A stretch of DNA of 61,041 nucleotides from an uncultured Pseudomonadota bacterium (GTDB taxonomy: Bacteria; Pseudomonadota; Gammaproteobacteria; Methylococcales; Methylomonadaceae), in the NCBI GenBank assembly GCA_903867225.1, contig CAIPQN010000045.1:1-61041 (forward strand). The letters are read 5' to 3'. Shown in pieces: positions 49,097-60,903 of the stretch (the first letter of the stretch is position 1; each line of letters opens with the position of its first letter). The notes beneath the pieces are model-generated. The model was not told the DNA's origin. It ran no database searches and was given only the letters and a program-made list of their open reading frames with translations. The position numbers and the translations under genes are program-made.

Positions 49097-49392
49097 GTAC
49101 GAATTTATACCAGTTAACACGCGTCTTAGTAGCACCAGTGATTTCTGAGAAAAGCACCGTTGTGGCAGAGAAAGATCAACAAATCGTATTTAAAGTTCAA
49201 AAGACTGCAACTAAAAAACAAGTAAAGAGTGCTGTTGAAGCAATGTTTAACGTCGAAGTGGATGCTGTGCGTGTACTAAATGTAAAAGGCAAGCAAAAAA
49301 GATTTGGTCGCTCGCTTGGGCAGAGATCTGATTGGAAGAAAGCTTATGTTAAGCTGAAAGCTGGTCATGACATTGAATTTGCATCTGCTTAA
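49093..49392 (+). CDS. rplW: 50S ribosomal protein L23
   Basis: A 99-residue tunnel-exit protein that docks trigger factor and [23 protein letters not shown] and [20 protein letters not shown] are characteristic. Starts inside rplD (ATGA overlap). Confidence 0.97.
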   Translation: MSTNLYQLTRVLVAPVISEKSTVVAEKDQQIVFKVQKTATKKQVKSAVEAMFNVEVDAVRVLNVKGKQKRFGRSLGQRSDWKKAYVKLKAGHDIEFASA

Positions 49393-49421
49393 TTGATATA
49401 GAAAAGGACACGGTAAAAATT

Positions 49422-50243
49422 ATGGCGATTGTAAAGTCAAAACCGACCTCCCCTGGATCACGGTTTGTAGTACGAGTTAAAAATGATGATTTGCATAAAG
49501 GAAAACCTTTTGCAGCGTTATTAGAGAAAAAAAGCAAGACAGGTGGGCGCAATAACAATGGTCGCATCACTACTAGGCATATCGGTGGTGGTCATAAGCA
49601 GCATTACCGTCTGATTGATTTTAAAAGAAATAAAACCGATATACCTGCTGTTGTAGAGCGTTTGGAATACGATCCGAATAGAACAGCTAATATCGCTTTA
49701 ATTTTGTTCAAGGATGGTGAGCGTAAATACATTATCGCCCCGAAAGGCCTTGAAGCTGGGCAAGAAATCATATCGGCAGATATTGCTCCTGTAAAACCAG
49801 GTAATTGTATGCCTCTTCGCAATATACCAGTAGGTACCACCGTACATTGTGTTGAATTGAAATCTGGTAAAGGGGCGCAAGTAGCTAGAAGTGCTGGAAC
49901 ATCTGTGCAATTAGTTGCGCGTGATGGAATTCACGCCACTCTTCGCTTGAGATCTGGTGAAATGCGTAAAGTGTTAGCCGATTGTCGTGCTGTAATTGGT
50001 GAGGTATCTAATTCAGAGCATAGTCTAGCCTCTTTAGGTAAAGCTGGAGCATCCAGATGGCGAGGCGTTAGACCGACTGTACGTGGTGTTGTTATGAATC
50101 CAGTTGACCATCCACATGGTGGTGGTGAAGGTCGTACATCAGGTGGTAGACACCCTGTATCGCCTTGGGGTGTTCCAACAAAAGGCTATAAAACAAGAAA
50201 AAACAAACGGACTGATAATATGATTATTAGACGTCGTAAGTAA
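49422..50243 (+). CDS. rplB: 50S ribosomal protein L2
   Basis: A 273-residue protein with the same length as E. coli, needed for subunit joining. The C-terminal [14 protein letters not shown] contains the essential histidine; [13 protein letters not shown] opens it. 29 bp after rplW. Confidence 0.98.
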   Translation: MAIVKSKPTSPGSRFVVRVKNDDLHKGKPFAALLEKKSKTGGRNNNGRITTRHIGGGHKQHYRLIDFKRNKTDIPAVVERLEYDPNRTANIALILFKDGERKYIIAPKGLEAGQEIISADIAPVKPGNCMPLRNIPVGTTVHCVELKSGKGAQVARSAGTSVQLVARDGIHATLRLRSGEMRKVLADCRAVIGEVSNSEHSLASLGKAGASRWRGVRPTVRGVVMNPVDHPHGGGEGRTSGGRHPVSPWGVPTKGYKTRKNKRTDNMIIRRRK

Positions 50244-50260
50244 AATAGAGGGGAATCAAC

Positions 50261-50533
50261 GTGCCGCGTTCAATTAAAAAAGGTCCTTTTATTGATCATC
50301 ATCTCATTAAAAAAATTGAAGATGCTATCAAAATAAGTAGTAGGAAACCGATTAAAACATGGTCTAGACGATCAATGATTATTCCTGATATGCTCGGTCT
50401 GACCATTGCAGTACATAATGGTAAGTTACATATTCCAGTTCTCGTTACAGAGAATATGGTTGGGCATAAATTAGGCGAATTTGCACCTACTAGAACCTAT
50501 AAAGGTCATGTAGCGGACAAGAAATCTAAGTAG
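50261..50533 (+). CDS. rpsS: 30S ribosomal protein S19
   Basis: A 90-residue head protein starting [20 protein letters not shown] and containing [13 protein letters not shown]. Starts at GTG, with AGGGG upstream. 17 bp after rplB. Confidence 0.97.
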   Translation: MPRSIKKGPFIDHHLIKKIEDAIKISSRKPIKTWSRRSMIIPDMLGLTIAVHNGKLHIPVLVTENMVGHKLGEFAPTRTYKGHVADKKSK

Positions 50534-50541
50534 GATGAACG

Positions 50542-50877
50542 ATGGAAGTTTTAGCAAAATTAAGTAATGCGCCCTTATCCGCTCAAAAAGCACGGTTAGT
50601 TTGTGATCAAATTCGAGGGCTTCCGGTTGAAAAAGCACTGAATATTTTGAAATTCAGTCCGAAAAAGGCTGCATTTATTGTAAAAAAAATTTTAGAATCA
50701 GCAATCGCTAATGCAGAGCATAATGAGAGTGCTGATATTGATGAGTTAAAAGTGTCTACAGTTTTTGTAAATGAAGCCGCGACATTAAAAAGATTCAAGG
50801 CAAGAGCTAAAGGTCGTGCGAACCATATCCTTAAAAGAACCTGCCATATCACTATTAAAGTTGCAGAAAGCAATTAG
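50542..50877 (+). CDS. rplV: 50S ribosomal protein L22
   Basis: A 111-residue exit-tunnel protein; core fold [21 protein letters not shown] and tunnel hairpin [20 protein letters not shown] of normal length, with no macrolide-resistance type insertion. 8 bp after rpsS. Confidence 0.97.
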   Translation: MEVLAKLSNAPLSAQKARLVCDQIRGLPVEKALNILKFSPKKAAFIVKKILESAIANAEHNESADIDELKVSTVFVNEAATLKRFKARAKGRANHILKRTCHITIKVAESN

Positions 50878-50885
50878 GGGATAAC

Positions 50886-51557
50886 ATGGGGCAAAAAGTA
50901 CATCCAACTGGTATACGTCTTGGTATCGTTAAAGATTGGAATTCACGCTGGTACGCAAGCAGCAAGGATTACTCTACGTTTTTATATCAAGATTTAAAAG
51001 TCAGAGAATTTTTAAGAAAAAAACTAGCACACGCTTCGGTGAGTCGCATTCAAATTAATCGTCCTGCAAATAATGCTCAAATTACGATTTATACTGCTCG
51101 CCCAGGTATCGTTATTGGTAAAAAAGGCGAGGATATCGAGGTTTTAAAGCAAGAAATTTCCAAAATGATTGGCGTTCCTGTACAGCTGAATGTTGAGGAA
51201 ATTAGGAAGCCAGAATTAGATGCGTATTTAGTTGCCGAAGGGGTTGCTCAACAGCTTGAAAAGCGTATTATGTACCGCCGGGCGATGAAGCGAGCTGTTA
51301 CCAATACTATGCGCTTGGGTGCTGAAGGCATTAAAATAAATGTTGGTGGTCGTTTGAATGGTGCCGAAATTGCGCGTAGTGAATGGTATAGAGAGGGGCG
51401 AGTACCATTGCACACTCTACGCGCTGACATTGATTATGCAACGGCCGAAGCACATACTACCTACGGAATTATTGGCATTAAGGTGTGGATATTCAAAGGT
51501 GAAGTGTTTGATGTAGATGCACATAAAGCGTCTATTAATTTAGAACCTAAAAAATAG
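50886..51557 (+). CDS. rpsC: 30S ribosomal protein S3
   Basis: A 223-residue mRNA-entry protein with the KH motif [13 protein letters not shown] and [20 protein letters not shown]. Slightly shorter than E. coli (233) at the C terminus, a common variation. 8 bp after rplV. Confidence 0.97.
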   Translation: MGQKVHPTGIRLGIVKDWNSRWYASSKDYSTFLYQDLKVREFLRKKLAHASVSRIQINRPANNAQITIYTARPGIVIGKKGEDIEVLKQEISKMIGVPVQLNVEEIRKPELDAYLVAEGVAQQLEKRIMYRRAMKRAVTNTMRLGAEGIKINVGGRLNGAEIARSEWYREGRVPLHTLRADIDYATAEAHTTYGIIGIKVWIFKGEVFDVDAHKASINLEPKK

Positions 51558-51573
51558 TTGAAGGGACAGAAAT

Positions 51574-51987
51574 ATGCTTCAACCTAAGAGAACAAAATTT
51601 CGTAAACAGCACAAAGGCAAGAATAACGGCATTGCTGTTCGTGGTTCATCGGTAAGTTTCGGTGAATTTGGGCTTAAGTCAGTCAGTCGTGGTCGGTTAA
51701 CAGCTCGCCAAATTGAATCTGCTCGCCGCACTATAACTCGTCATGTTAAGCGTGGTGGTAAAATTTGGATTCGTGTGTTTCCAGATAAGCCAATTACAGA
51801 AAAACCCCTAGCAGTTCGCATGGGTAAAGGTAAAGGTAATGTGGAGTACTGGGTTGCACAAGTACGCCCTGGTACTATGTTATATGAGATTCAAGGGGTT
51901 TCTGAAGAGTTAGCACGTGAGGCTTTTACTTTAGCGTCAGCTAAGTTACCTTTGAAAACACTATTTACTGTACGGACGATAATGTGA
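51574..51987 (+). CDS. rplP: 50S ribosomal protein L16
   Basis: A 137-residue A-site protein starting [32 protein letters not shown] holds the arginine hydroxylated in E. coli (Arg81 region). Its stop TGA shares a base with the rpmC start. Confidence 0.97.
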   Translation: MLQPKRTKFRKQHKGKNNGIAVRGSSVSFGEFGLKSVSRGRLTARQIESARRTITRHVKRGGKIWIRVFPDKPITEKPLAVRMGKGKGNVEYWVAQVRPGTMLYEIQGVSEELAREAFTLASAKLPLKTLFTVRTIM

Positions 51988-52178
51988 TGAAAGCAAGTGA
52001 ATTACGTCAAAAGTCACGCGATGAATTGTCGGTTTTATTAATCGAGTTGGCAAAGGAACGATTTACCCTTCAAATGCAAAAGGGTACAGGGCAGCTGTCT
52101 AAGACGGCACAAGTTAAAAAGGTAAGACGTGACGTAGCTCGCGTTCAAACCGTGTTAAACGAGATGGTGAGAGCGTAG
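51987..52178 (+). CDS. rpmC: 50S ribosomal protein L29
   Basis: A 63-residue two-helix protein beginning [17 protein letters not shown] choose the ATG at 51987, overlapping the rplP stop by one base, over the GTG three bases earlier, because the family starts with MKA. rpsQ follows 1 bp after its stop. Confidence 0.95.
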   Translation: MKASELRQKSRDELSVLLIELAKERFTLQMQKGTGQLSKTAQVKKVRRDVARVQTVLNEMVRA

Positions 52179-52179
52179 A

Positions 52180-52443
52180 ATGAGTGAAAATACGACTAAA
52201 TTGCGAACTATCACGGGACGCGTTGTCAGCAGTAAAATGGACAAAACAATTACCGTTTTGGTTGAACGAGTGGTGAAACATCCTGTTTACGGAAAGTACA
52301 TCAAACGCTCAACGAAGATGATGGCACATGACGAAGATAATTCTTGTCAGGAAGGTGATGTGGTTTCAATTACATCTTGCCGTCCAATGTCTAAACGTAA
52401 AACGTTTAATTTGGTACAAGTGCTAGAACGTACTAACAAGTAA
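52180..52443 (+). CDS. rpsQ: 30S ribosomal protein S17
   Basis: An 87-residue OB-fold protein: [21 protein letters not shown] and [19 protein letters not shown]. The last S10-type gene; a 40-bp gap then leads into the spc-type genes, without a visible terminator. Confidence 0.97.
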   Translation: MSENTTKLRTITGRVVSSKMDKTITVLVERVVKHPVYGKYIKRSTKMMAHDEDNSCQEGDVVSITSCRPMSKRKTFNLVQVLERTNK

Positions 52444-52483
52444 TCAATTGAACGCTTAAATTTTATATTTGTAGGAATAGATC

Positions 52484-52852
52484 ATGATTCAGATGCAAAC
52501 TAACCTTGAGGTTGCCGATAATAGCGGTGCGAAAAAGGTCATGTGTATCAAAGTGCTTGGTGGTTCGCATCGGCGTTACGCTGGTATTGGAGACATCATT
52601 AAAGTCAGTGTAAAAGATGCAATTCCTCGCGGCAGAGTGAAGAAAGGCGAAGTTTACAACGCATTAGTAGTTCGTACTCGAAAAGGGGTGCGTCGCTCTG
52701 ATGGTTCAGTTATTCGCTTTGATGGCAATGCAGCGGTTATTTTAAATAATAATTTGCAACCGTTGGGAACACGGATTTTTGGTCCAGTGACTCGTGAGCT
52801 TAGAGGTGAAAAGTTTATGAAGATTATTTCATTAGCACCTGAAGTTTTATAG
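52484..52852 (+). CDS. rplN: 50S ribosomal protein L14
   Basis: A 122-residue intersubunit-bridge protein starting [19 protein letters not shown] with [20 protein letters not shown]. First gene of the spc-type set. Confidence 0.98.
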   Translation: MIQMQTNLEVADNSGAKKVMCIKVLGGSHRRYAGIGDIIKVSVKDAIPRGRVKKGEVYNALVVRTRKGVRRSDGSVIRFDGNAAVILNNNLQPLGTRIFGPVTRELRGEKFMKIISLAPEVL

Positions 52853-52868
52853 GGTTAAGGTAACTATC

Positions 52869-53186
52869 ATGCAGAAAATTAAGAAAGGTGACGAAGTTAT
52901 CGTTCGCATTGGTAAAGACAAAGGCAAGAGCGGACGAGTAACACAGATTTTAAAAAATAATAAGATTCTTGTTGACGGTATCAATCAGGTTAGTAAAAGT
53001 CAAAAACCAAACCCTAATGCTGGTATTCAGGGTGGTTTTATAACTAAAGACATGCCAATTGAAATCTCAAATGTAGGATTGTACAACCCTGTAACAAAAA
53101 AAGCAGATCGGGTAGGTTTTAGATTTTTAGATGATGGTAAAAAAGTCCGATATTTTAAATCAACCAACGAAATTATCGATGCGTAA
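52869..53186 (+). CDS. rplX: 50S ribosomal protein L24
   Basis: A 105-residue KOW-fold assembly initiator: [20 protein letters not shown], then [18 protein letters not shown]. 16 bp after rplN. Confidence 0.97.
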   Translation: MQKIKKGDEVIVRIGKDKGKSGRVTQILKNNKILVDGINQVSKSQKPNPNAGIQGGFITKDMPIEISNVGLYNPVTKKADRVGFRFLDDGKKVRYFKSTNEIIDA

Positions 53187-53194
53187 GGTGAATC

Positions 53195-53734
53195 ATGGCT
53201 AGATTAGAATCGGTATATAAAGAAACTGTTCGCCCTGCTTTAATTGAGCAGTTTGGCTACAAGTCCATAATGCAAGCACCACGTATTACTAAAATTACTT
53301 TAAATATGGGTGTGAGTGGCGCGGTTGCAGATAAAAAAGTATTGCAGTTTGCCGTAAGTGACATGGAAAAGATAGCAGGTCAAAAACCAGTAATTACCTT
53401 GGCAAGAAAATCAATTGCAGGATTTAAAATTCGCGATGATATGCCTATCGGTTGCAAAGTAACGTTACGTAGCCACAAAATGTATGAATTTTTGGATCGC
53501 TTGATTAGTATTTCCATCCCTAGAGTTCGTGATTTTAGAGGGTTGAATCCAAAAAGTTTTGATGGTCGTGGTAACTATTCGATGGGGGTAAAAGAGCAAA
53601 TTATTTTCCCTGAAATCGATTATGACAAAATCGACATGTTGCGCGGTATGGATATCACCATTACTACGACAGCACAAACTAACGAAGAAAGTTTGGCGTT
53701 GTTGAAGTTGTTTAATTTTCCATTTAAACAGTAA
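53195..53734 (+). CDS. rplE: 50S ribosomal protein L5
   Basis: A 179-residue 5S-rRNA-binding protein, the E. coli length. [17 protein letters not shown] and [21 protein letters not shown] are typical. Gap of 8 bp from rplX. Confidence 0.98.
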   Translation: MARLESVYKETVRPALIEQFGYKSIMQAPRITKITLNMGVSGAVADKKVLQFAVSDMEKIAGQKPVITLARKSIAGFKIRDDMPIGCKVTLRSHKMYEFLDRLISISIPRVRDFRGLNPKSFDGRGNYSMGVKEQIIFPEIDYDKIDMLRGMDITITTTAQTNEESLALLKLFNFPFKQ

Positions 53735-53747
53735 GGGGTGGTTGATC

Positions 53748-54053
53748 ATGGCAAAAAAATCAATGATTGCGCGAGAAGAAAAGCGTAAACAATTAGTTAA
53801 AAAGTATGGTGTTAAACGGAATTCTTTGAAAGAAATTATTAGGGATCCAAACACTTCTTTTGAAAATAAAGAATCTGCTCAGTTGCAGCTTCAAAAATTA
53901 CCTAGAGATTCCAGTCCATCGCGGGTGCGTAACCGTTGTAATTTAACGGGTCGTCCACATGGCTACTACCGCAAGTTTGGCTTAAGTCGTAATAAATTAC
54001 GCGAAGCTACGATGCGCGGTGACGTACCTGGTGTTGTTAAGGCGAGCTGGTAA
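53748..54053 (+). CDS. rpsN: 30S ribosomal protein S14 (zinc-free form)
   Basis: A 101-residue long-form S14 starting [20 protein letters not shown], ending [21 protein letters not shown]. It lacks the CxxC pairs of the zinc form. The ATG at 53748 is preferred over one 6 bp upstream. Confidence 0.96.
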   Translation: MAKKSMIAREEKRKQLVKKYGVKRNSLKEIIRDPNTSFENKESAQLQLQKLPRDSSPSRVRNRCNLTGRPHGYYRKFGLSRNKLREATMRGDVPGVVKASW

Positions 54054-54085
54054 TTTGTGTTGGAAAAATTTTGGAGAATTAAGCG

Positions 54086-54481
54086 ATGAGTATGACAGAT
54101 CCAGTAGCGGATATGCTGACACGCATTAGAAATGGTCAGTCTGCTGGGAAAAAATTTATAAAACAACCTTCCTCTAAACTTAAAGTATCGATTGCAAAAG
54201 TGCTTAAAGAAGAAGGTTATATTACGGAATATAGCACTGAAACCAGTGGCAGTCATACTGAGATGACTGTGGTTTTAAAGTATTACAAAGGTGCGCCCGT
54301 AATTGAAAAAATAAAACGAATCAGTAGACCAGGTTTACGGATTTATAAATCGAAAGATGAATTACCAAAAGTTCTCGGCGGTTTGGGTGTCGCTATAGTG
54401 TCAACCTCAAATGGGGTAATGACTGATAGGGCTGCCCGTGCCATTGGACACGGTGGTGAAGTCATTTGCACTGTTTGTTAA
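54086..54481 (+). CDS. rpsH: 30S ribosomal protein S8
   Basis: A 131-residue central-domain protein: [20 protein letters not shown] and [20 protein letters not shown]. In E. coli it represses the spc operon by binding near rplE. Has a TTTGGAG ribosome site. Confidence 0.98.
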   Translation: MSMTDPVADMLTRIRNGQSAGKKFIKQPSSKLKVSIAKVLKEEGYITEYSTETSGSHTEMTVVLKYYKGAPVIEKIKRISRPGLRIYKSKDELPKVLGGLGVAIVSTSNGVMTDRAARAIGHGGEVICTVC

Positions 54482-54490
54482 GGCGTAGTT

Positions 54491-55024
54491 ATGTCAAGAA
54501 TTGCTAAAGCACCTGTTAATATTCCAAGTGGCGTAGAAATTAAAGTAGATGGCAGCAGCGTTACCGTAAAAGGTAGCAAAGGGTTATTAGCATTTGATTT
54601 TGACCCATCTGTTAGCATTCAAATTGCTGACAATGTCATTTCGATGCATTGGAATAAAGATGACAAAAATGCAACCGCACAAGCAGGCACTGCTAGAGCG
54701 ATTGTAAATAATATGGTAATCGGCGTGTCTGCTGGTTTTGAAAGGAAATTAACGCTAGTCGGCGTGGGTTATAGAGCGCAAGCGAAAGAAAATATTCTAA
54801 GTTTATCGCTCGGTTTTTCGCACCCTGTTGATTTTGAAGTTCCAGCAGGGGTTTCAGTGGAGACACCAAGCCAAACTGAAATTATCCTAAAAGGAAGTGA
54901 CAAGCAACTTGTTGGACAAGTTGCAGCAAAAATTCGAGCTTATCGACCACCTGAACCTTATAAAGGTAAAGGCGTACGGTATTCGGATGAGCATGTTGCT
55001 AGAAAAGAAGCTAAGAAAAAGTAG
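54491..55024 (+). CDS. rplF: 50S ribosomal protein L6
   Basis: A 177-residue protein near the factor-binding site, opening [20 protein letters not shown], with the C-terminal GPKGKG-like segment reading [16 protein letters not shown]. 9 bp from rpsH. Confidence 0.98.
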   Translation: MSRIAKAPVNIPSGVEIKVDGSSVTVKGSKGLLAFDFDPSVSIQIADNVISMHWNKDDKNATAQAGTARAIVNNMVIGVSAGFERKLTLVGVGYRAQAKENILSLSLGFSHPVDFEVPAGVSVETPSQTEIILKGSDKQLVGQVAAKIRAYRPPEPYKGKGVRYSDEHVARKEAKKK

Positions 55025-55033
55025 GGTAGCGTA

Positions 55034-55387
55034 ATGGATAAGAAACAAACTCGTATGAAACGCGCGTTAAAAGTACGTAGTCAGATTAAAAAATTGAACG
55101 CTATTAGGTTGTCAATTCATAAAACATCACAGCACATCTACGCACAAATTATCAGTGCAGATGGTACTACGACCTTGGCAAGTGCTTCGACAAATCAAAC
55201 TGAATTGAAAACTGATTTGAAAGGAACTAGTAATGTCATAGCTGCAAGTGCCGTAGGTAAACGCATAGCCGAAAAAGCTCTTGCTGCGGGTGTTACTGAA
55301 GTTGCATTTGATCGTTCGGGGTTTAAATATCACGGTCGTGTTAAAGCATTGGCCGATGCCGCTCGTGAAGCTGGCTTGAAATTTTAG
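55034..55387 (+). CDS. rplR: 50S ribosomal protein L18
   Basis: A 117-residue 5S-rRNA protein (same as E. coli): basic N-terminal tail, then [20 protein letters not shown] and [20 protein letters not shown]. Confidence 0.97.
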   Translation: MDKKQTRMKRALKVRSQIKKLNAIRLSIHKTSQHIYAQIISADGTTTLASASTNQTELKTDLKGTSNVIAASAVGKRIAEKALAAGVTEVAFDRSGFKYHGRVKALADAAREAGLKF

Positions 55388-55396
55388 GAGAATAAA

Positions 55397-55903
55397 ATGG
55401 CTACAGCACCTACTCAAGGGTCAGCTGACGGTTTACAAGAGAAATTAGTTAACGTCAGACGAGTTGCAAAAGTAGTAAAAGGCGGTCGGGTTTTTGGTTT
55501 TACTGCTCTGACTGTCGTTGGTGATGGTGAAGGTCGAGTTGGCTATGGTGTTAGTAAGGCACGCGAAGTACCCATTGCAATTCAAAAATCATTGGAGCAA
55601 GCTCGTAAAAATATGCGTAAAGTTGAATTAAAAGGTGATACCCTTCAGTACGCAATTACAAACACAACGGGCGCAGCAAAAGTTTATATGCAACCCGCCT
55701 CAGAAGGTACTGGAATTATCGCTGGTGGAGCAATGCGAGCGGTTTTTGAGGTTGTCGGCATACATAATGTGCTAGCAAAGTGTATCGGGACGAATAACCC
55801 AATTAACGTAGTTCGTGCAACCATTAATGGATTAACTGGAATGCACAATGCTCACCAAATTGCTGCTAAACGTGGATTATCTGTTGATAAAATTACAGGG
55901 TGA
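55397..55903 (+). CDS. rpsE: 30S ribosomal protein S5
   Basis: A 168-residue fidelity protein; [20 protein letters not shown] is the spectinomycin-loop region, followed by [19 protein letters not shown]. Wild-type spectinomycin loop. rpmD begins 4 bp later. Confidence 0.98.
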   Translation: MATAPTQGSADGLQEKLVNVRRVAKVVKGGRVFGFTALTVVGDGEGRVGYGVSKAREVPIAIQKSLEQARKNMRKVELKGDTLQYAITNTTGAAKVYMQPASEGTGIIAGGAMRAVFEVVGIHNVLAKCIGTNNPINVVRATINGLTGMHNAHQIAAKRGLSVDKITG

Positions 55904-55907
55904 TCAG

Positions 55908-56090
55908 ATGAGTAATAAGTTAAGTGTCACAATGACAAAAAGTAGGTTCGGTCGCTTACCCAACCACAGAGCTTGTTTAAAAGGCTTAGGGTTGCGTAAA
56001 ATCAATCAAACGGTTGAGATTCTGAATACTCCAGAAAACAGAGGTATGATCAACAAAGTAGCTTATATGCTTAAAGTTGAGGAGGTTTAA
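55908..56090 (+). CDS. rpmD: 50S ribosomal protein L30
   Basis: A 60-residue protein: [21 protein letters not shown] and [11 protein letters not shown]. The frame is open further upstream within rpsE, but the ATG at 55908 matches the family. Its last base is the first of rplO. Confidence 0.95.
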   Translation: MSNKLSVTMTKSRFGRLPNHRACLKGLGLRKINQTVEILNTPENRGMINKVAYMLKVEEV

Positions 56091-56524
56091 TGTTTTTAAA
56101 TACAATTAAAGCTGCTGATGGCGCACGTAGAAAATCTAGACGTGTTGGTCGTGGTATAGGCTGTACAATGGGTAAAACGTGCGGTCGCGGTCATAAAGGT
56201 CAAAAAGCACGCAGTGGCGGTTTTCACAAAGTGGGTTTTGAAGGCGGTCAAATGCCTTTGCAGCGTCGTTTGCCAAAAGTGGGCTTTACTTCTCATAAAG
56301 CTAAGTTTTCGTCTGAAGTTCGTTTAGGCGAGCTAAATGGTTTAACCGCTGATGTAATTGATTTGAAAGTGTTGATTGACGCAAATATTATTCCGATTTT
56401 TACAAAAGTTGCACGGATTATTAAGTCAGGTACTTTAACGAAAGCAGTCACTGTAAAAGGCGTAAAGGTGACAGCAGGTGCGAAAGAATCTATTGAAGCT
56501 GCTGGTGGCAAAGTAGAGGCGTAA
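56090..56524 (+). CDS. rplO: 50S ribosomal protein L15
   Basis: A 144-residue protein with the Gly/Arg-rich N-terminal extension ([20 protein letters not shown]) and [18 protein letters not shown]. One-base overlap with rpmD. Confidence 0.98.
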   Translation: MFLNTIKAADGARRKSRRVGRGIGCTMGKTCGRGHKGQKARSGGFHKVGFEGGQMPLQRRLPKVGFTSHKAKFSSEVRLGELNGLTADVIDLKVLIDANIIPIFTKVARIIKSGTLTKAVTVKGVKVTAGAKESIEAAGGKVEA

Positions 56525-56525
56525 A

Positions 56526-57848
56526 GTGAATGTACCAAGAGCGCAAATGGCAAATAAAACAGGGGATTTTTCAGAATTAAAAGCACGCCTACTTTTTGTT
56601 TTAGGTGCTTTTATAGTTTACCGCATAGGAGCGCATATTCCAGTTCCAGGAATCGATCCGAAAGCTTTAGCTGCAATGTTTGAACAACAAGGCGGATCTA
56701 TTCTGGATATGTTTAATATGTTTTCAGGTGGTGCCTTGATGCGATTGAGTTTATTTGCGCTAGGTATAATGCCGTACATTTCTGCATCGATCATTATGCA
56801 ATTAATGACTGTTGTAATTCCTTCAATGGAGAAAATGAAGAAAGATGGTGAACTTGGGCGGCGTAAAATTTCTCAGTTCACTCGCTATGGAACAGTTGTT
56901 TTAGCTACTTTTCAGGCAATTGGTATATCTTTGGCATTGCAAAATCAAACAGCAGGTGGGCTATCCGTTGTTTTAAATCCAGGATTAGGTTTTGTTGCAA
57001 TTACCACTATTACGCTAGTTACTGGCACTATTTTCCTGATGTGGCTGGGTGAGCAGGTAACTGAGAGAGGTATTGGTAATGGAATTTCAATGATTATCTT
57101 TGCAGGGATTGTTTCTGGTTTACCTAAAGCCATAGGTGGTACATTTGAGCTTGTGCGAACTGGAGAGATGAGTAGTGCATTTATTGTTTTATTATTTTTA
57201 ATTTCGATTTCAGTAACTATGCTAGTTGTATTCGTAGAACGCGGTCAGCGACGAGTCACTATAAACTACCCTAAAAGGCAAGAAGGACGTAAATTATATG
57301 CTGGTCAGAGTAGTTTTTTACCCTTGAAATTAAATATGGCAGGTGTTATTCCGCCAATTTTTGCCTCTAGCATCATTCTTTTCCCAGCTACAATTGCAGG
57401 TTGGTTTGGGCAAAGCGAGGGATTTGGTTGGTTACAGGATGTGGCGACACTACTGTCACCTGGTCAGCCAGTTTATGTTATGTTTTATGCGCTTGCGATT
57501 GTTTTCTTTTGTTTTTTCTATACCGCATTGGTCTTTAATTCTAAGGAGACCGCTGAAAACTTGAAAAAATCAGGTGCATTCTTACCAGGTATTAGACCAG
57601 GTATTCAAACAAGTGTTTATATTGACAAGGTCATGACGCGTTTGACACTAATTGGAGCGTTTTACATTACGTTGGTGTGTTTATTGCCCGAATTCTTAAT
57701 CGTCTATTGGAATGTTCCATTCTACTTCGGTGGGACTTCTTTATTAATCATTGTGGTTGTCGTGATGGATTTTATATCCCAGATGCAAACTCACATCATG
57801 TCACAACAGTATGAAGGTTTAATGAAAAAGGCTAATCTCAAAAAATAA
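56526..57848 (+). CDS. secY: Preprotein translocase subunit SecY
   Basis: The ten-helix channel of the Sec translocon, 440 residues (E. coli 443). [27 protein letters not shown] forms helix 1 and the start of the plug; [17 protein letters not shown] is the cytosolic loop that binds SecA and ribosomes. GTG at 56526 has AGAGG upstream; an ATG at 56547 is the alternative. It completes SecYE with the secE above. Confidence 0.97.
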   Translation: MNVPRAQMANKTGDFSELKARLLFVLGAFIVYRIGAHIPVPGIDPKALAAMFEQQGGSILDMFNMFSGGALMRLSLFALGIMPYISASIIMQLMTVVIPSMEKMKKDGELGRRKISQFTRYGTVVLATFQAIGISLALQNQTAGGLSVVLNPGLGFVAITTITLVTGTIFLMWLGEQVTERGIGNGISMIIFAGIVSGLPKAIGGTFELVRTGEMSSAFIVLLFLISISVTMLVVFVERGQRRVTINYPKRQEGRKLYAGQSSFLPLKLNMAGVIPPIFASSIILFPATIAGWFGQSEGFGWLQDVATLLSPGQPVYVMFYALAIVFFCFFYTALVFNSKETAENLKKSGAFLPGIRPGIQTSVYIDKVMTRLTLIGAFYITLVCLLPEFLIVYWNVPFYFGGTSLLIIVVVVMDFISQMQTHIMSQQYEGLMKKANLKK

Positions 57849-57895
57849 TATGATGGTTAGTCAATTTTTTGATATCAAGAATCTTGGAGATTCCT

Positions 57896-58009
57896 ATGAA
57901 AGTTCGTGCATCTGTGAAAGTGATTTGCAGAAAGTGTAAAATTGTAAAAAGAAACGGCGTTGTTAGAGTGATTTGTGAAGATGGCAGGCATAAACAACGT
58001 CAAGGGTAA
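57896..58009 (+). CDS. rpmJ: 50S ribosomal protein L36
   Basis: A 37-residue protein, too short for many gene callers: [20 protein letters not shown], ending GRHKQRQG. It is the zinc-binding form (Cys11, Cys14, Cys27 and His32). SD CTTGGAG precedes the ATG. It sits between secY and rpsM as usual. Confidence 0.96.
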   Translation: MKVRASVKVICRKCKIVKRNGVVRVICEDGRHKQRQG

Positions 58010-58018
58010 CTTAATTGA

Positions 58019-58046
58019 TTGCTCAATAATTGCAATATGCTATAAT
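58019..58046 (+). promoter_or_regulatory. Putative alpha-operon promoter before rpsM
   Basis: TTGCTC (58019-58024), a 16-bp spacer and a perfect TATAAT (58041-58046) lie in the 80-bp gap between rpmJ and rpsM. It would let rpsM-rplQ be transcribed independently of the spc genes. Confidence 0.65.
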
Positions 58047-58089
58047 TCCAAATTCAATCTTAGAATATATGTACTCAGGGGAGTATTAA

Positions 58090-58446
58090 ATGGCACGTAT
58101 TGCCGGGATAAATGTACCAGACCACAAACACGCCGTTATCGCATTAACTGCGATTTATGGCATAGGTCGACAAACTGCAAATGAGATTTGTAGCGAAGTA
58201 GGTGTATTGCCTTCGATAAAAATCAAAGATTTATCTGAAGATAAGTTAGAAGCTATTCGCGGTGTCATTGCAAAAATGACGGTTGAAGGTGACCTTCGAC
58301 GCGAAGTCTCAATGAATATCAAACGATTAATGGATCTTGGGTGTTATCGCGGGATAAGACATCGTAGAGGCTTACCTCTAAGAGGGCAGCGCACTAGAAC
58401 GAACGCGCGAACTCGTAAAGGTCCTCGTAAACCAATTAAAAAATAG
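58090..58446 (+). CDS. rpsM: 30S ribosomal protein S13
   Basis: A 118-residue head protein: [22 protein letters not shown] and the tail [20 protein letters not shown] that contacts P-site tRNA. Length as in E. coli. Confidence 0.98.
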   Translation: MARIAGINVPDHKHAVIALTAIYGIGRQTANEICSEVGVLPSIKIKDLSEDKLEAIRGVIAKMTVEGDLRREVSMNIKRLMDLGCYRGIRHRRGLPLRGQRTRTNARTRKGPRKPIKK

Positions 58447-58457
58447 AGTTCGAACTA

Positions 58458-58844
58458 ATGGCTAGTCAAAATCGTTCAAGAAAACGTATAAAAAAAGAAG
58501 TTGCTGATGGTATAGCACACGTTCACGCATCGTTTAATAACACAATCATTACTATTACTGACAGAAAAGGTAACGCACTTTCTTGGTCTACCTCTGGTGG
58601 TTCTGGGTTTCGTGGTTCACGAAAAAGTACCCCTTTCGCTGCTCAGGTTGCAGCTGAAAAGGCTGGTACTGTTGCACAAGAATATGGTATGAAGAACCTT
58701 GATGTATTAATTAAAGGGCCAGGGCCTGGACGCGAATCCGCAGTACGTTCTTTGAATAACCTTGGGTTTAAAATCAATAATATTATTGATGTGACACCAA
58801 TTCCTCATAATGGTTGCCGTCCACCTAAAAAACGACGTGTGTAG
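58458..58844 (+). CDS. rpsK: 30S ribosomal protein S11
   Basis: A 128-residue platform protein: [20 protein letters not shown] and [15 protein letters not shown], ending [13 protein letters not shown]. 11 bp after rpsM. Confidence 0.98.
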   Translation: MASQNRSRKRIKKEVADGIAHVHASFNNTIITITDRKGNALSWSTSGGSGFRGSRKSTPFAAQVAAEKAGTVAQEYGMKNLDVLIKGPGPGRESAVRSLNNLGFKINNIIDVTPIPHNGCRPPKKRRV

Positions 58845-58861
58845 AAAACTGGAGTATTAAC

Positions 58862-59482
58862 ATGGCAAGATATTTAGGACCAACTTGTAAACTGAGTCGT
58901 AGAGAAGGTACGGATTTATTTTTAAAAAGTAGAGGTAAATCTCTGGAAAATAAATGTAAATTGGAACAGCGCCCAGGTCAGCATGGTACAAAAAGAGCTC
59001 GAAATTCCGATTATGCGACCCAGTTGCGAGCGAAACAGCGTTTACGTCGAATTTATGGTGTGCTAGAAAATCAGTTTAGAAATTACTACAAATCTGCTGA
59101 CTTAAAAAAGGGAGCTACTGGCGAAAACTTGTTAAACCTTTTAGAGTCGAGATTAGATAACGTGGTATACCGCATGGGTTTTGCAAGCACTAGAGCAGAA
59201 GCACGCCAGCTCGTATCCCATAAGTCGATTCAAGTAAACAGCACGCTTATCAACATACCATCATATCAAGTTTCTCCTGGTGATGTATTGACCATTAGAG
59301 AAAAAGCAAAGAAGCAGCAACGAATTATTGATGCACTCGCTGTTACTGAACAATATGGTTTTCCTGTCTGGGTTAGTGTTAATTCTAAAGACATGATGGG
59401 AACATTCACTAGTTTGCCTGATCGAGTTGATCTAGGATCAGATATTAATGAACAACTTGTTGTGGAACTTTATTCTAAATAA
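58862..59482 (+). CDS. rpsD: 30S ribosomal protein S4
   Basis: A 206-residue assembly initiator; [20 protein letters not shown], then the S4 RNA-binding fold [20 protein letters not shown]. In E. coli it autoregulates the alpha operon. No zinc-binding Cys cluster. Confidence 0.98.
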   Translation: MARYLGPTCKLSRREGTDLFLKSRGKSLENKCKLEQRPGQHGTKRARNSDYATQLRAKQRLRRIYGVLENQFRNYYKSADLKKGATGENLLNLLESRLDNVVYRMGFASTRAEARQLVSHKSIQVNSTLINIPSYQVSPGDVLTIREKAKKQQRIIDALAVTEQYGFPVWVSVNSKDMMGTFTSLPDRVDLGSDINEQLVVELYSK

Positions 59483-59503
59483 TTGTAGTTCCGAGGAATG
59501 CAG

Positions 59504-60517
59504 ATGCTGAGTTCTATCCCTAATTTACTTAAACCCAAGTTGGTTGAAGTTGTAAGTGAGTCTACAAACCACTCAAGGATTATTATCGAGCCTTTAGAAC
59601 GTGGTTTCGGGCACTCACTGGGGAACGCGTTAAGGCGTGTTCTCTTGTCGACAATTCCTGGTTGTGCAGTTACTTCAGTAGAAATTGCTGGTGTCCTACA
59701 CGAGTACACCACGATAGAAGGCGTACATGAAGATGTAATTGATATCCTATTAAACCTAAAGAAGCTGGCGATTATAGTTCATGGCAAAGATGATGCCGAA
59801 TTAATTTTGTCGAAAAGCGGTGAAGGTGTAGTTACTGCGTCTGATATCAGTCTACCACCATACGTGGAAATTTTAAATCCAGATTTGGTGCTAGCCAATT
59901 TAACACAAGCTGGTGTGTTAGACATAAAAATCAGAGTCGATCGTGGTCGCGGTTATGAACCAGCGAGCGTTCGAAAATTGAATTCGGATATTAATTTTCC
60001 AGTTGGCACTCTTCATTTAGATGCCTCATTTAGCCCTGTAATGCGCGTTTCTTACCAAGTTGAGAGTACTCGAGTTGAACAACGAACCAATTTAGATAAG
60101 TTAATTATTGACTTAGAAACAAATGGTACTGTTGACCCAGAGCAAACTATTAAACTTGCAGCGACAATAATTCACGATCAGCTTTCTGTGTTTGTCGATT
60201 TTGAAAAAGTAAGTGAGCTGCCTAGAGTTGAATACTTATCACCAGACGAATCTATCGATCCAGTGCTATTACGTCCAGTTGATGATTTAGAATTAACTGT
60301 CCGATCAGCAAATTGTTTGAAAGCTGAAAATATTTTTTATATCGGTGATTTAATTCAACGCACAGAGGTTGAACTACTGAAGACGCCTAACTTGGGCAGA
60401 AAATCTTTAACTGAAATTAAAGATATTTTAGCGTTGAAGGGTTTGTCACTAGGGATGCGTCTTGAAAATTGGCCACCTGATCATCTCGCCGAGCATAATC
60501 AATCCATATCACATTAA
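59504..60517 (+). CDS. rpoA: RNA polymerase alpha subunit
   Basis: A 337-residue subunit. N-domain: [25 protein letters not shown] for dimerisation and assembly. C-domain: [22 protein letters not shown] and [13 protein letters not shown] for UP-element and activator contacts. The ATG at 59498 sits against GAGGA, so the ATG at 59504, with a six-base spacing, is the better start. Confidence 0.97.
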   Translation: MLSSIPNLLKPKLVEVVSESTNHSRIIIEPLERGFGHSLGNALRRVLLSTIPGCAVTSVEIAGVLHEYTTIEGVHEDVIDILLNLKKLAIIVHGKDDAELILSKSGEGVVTASDISLPPYVEILNPDLVLANLTQAGVLDIKIRVDRGRGYEPASVRKLNSDINFPVGTLHLDASFSPVMRVSYQVESTRVEQRTNLDKLIIDLETNGTVDPEQTIKLAATIIHDQLSVFVDFEKVSELPRVEYLSPDESIDPVLLRPVDDLELTVRSANCLKAENIFYIGDLIQRTEVELLKTPNLGRKSLTEIKDILALKGLSLGMRLENWPPDHLAEHNQSISH

Positions 60518-60535
60518 ATTTTAGGTTATTTCAAC

Positions 60536-60898
60536 ATGAGACATCGTAAATCCGGCAGACAACTTAACATGAATAGTAGCCATCGTAAGGCACTATTTAG
60601 CAATATGACAAATTCATTGTTTAAGCATGAGTTAATCAAAACCACTTTGCCTAAAGCAAAAGAACTTAGAAGTTACGCTGAACCGTTAATAACTTTATCT
60701 AAAGAAGATAACGTTGCTAAAAGACGTTTGGCATTTGCGCGGTTACGTGACCGTGATATGGTAACTAAACTGTTTAATGAATTAGGACCACGCTATAAAA
60801 ATAGAGCTGGTGGCTATTTACGCATTATGAAATGTGGCTTTAGACCAGGTGACAACGCACCTATGGCGTATGTGGAGCTGGTTGATAGGGAAATTTAA
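60536..60898 (+). CDS. rplQ: 50S ribosomal protein L17
   Basis: A 120-residue protein starting [20 protein letters not shown], ending [11 protein letters not shown]; slightly shorter than E. coli (127). Last gene of the ribosomal superoperon. Five bases after its stop the terminal inverted repeat of the mobile element begins, and no ordinary terminator is visible before it. Confidence 0.97.
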   Translation: MRHRKSGRQLNMNSSHRKALFSNMTNSLFKHELIKTTLPKAKELRSYAEPLITLSKEDNVAKRRLAFARLRDRDMVTKLFNELGPRYKNRAGGYLRIMKCGFRPGDNAPMAYVELVDREI

Positions 60899-60903
60899 TT
60901 CCA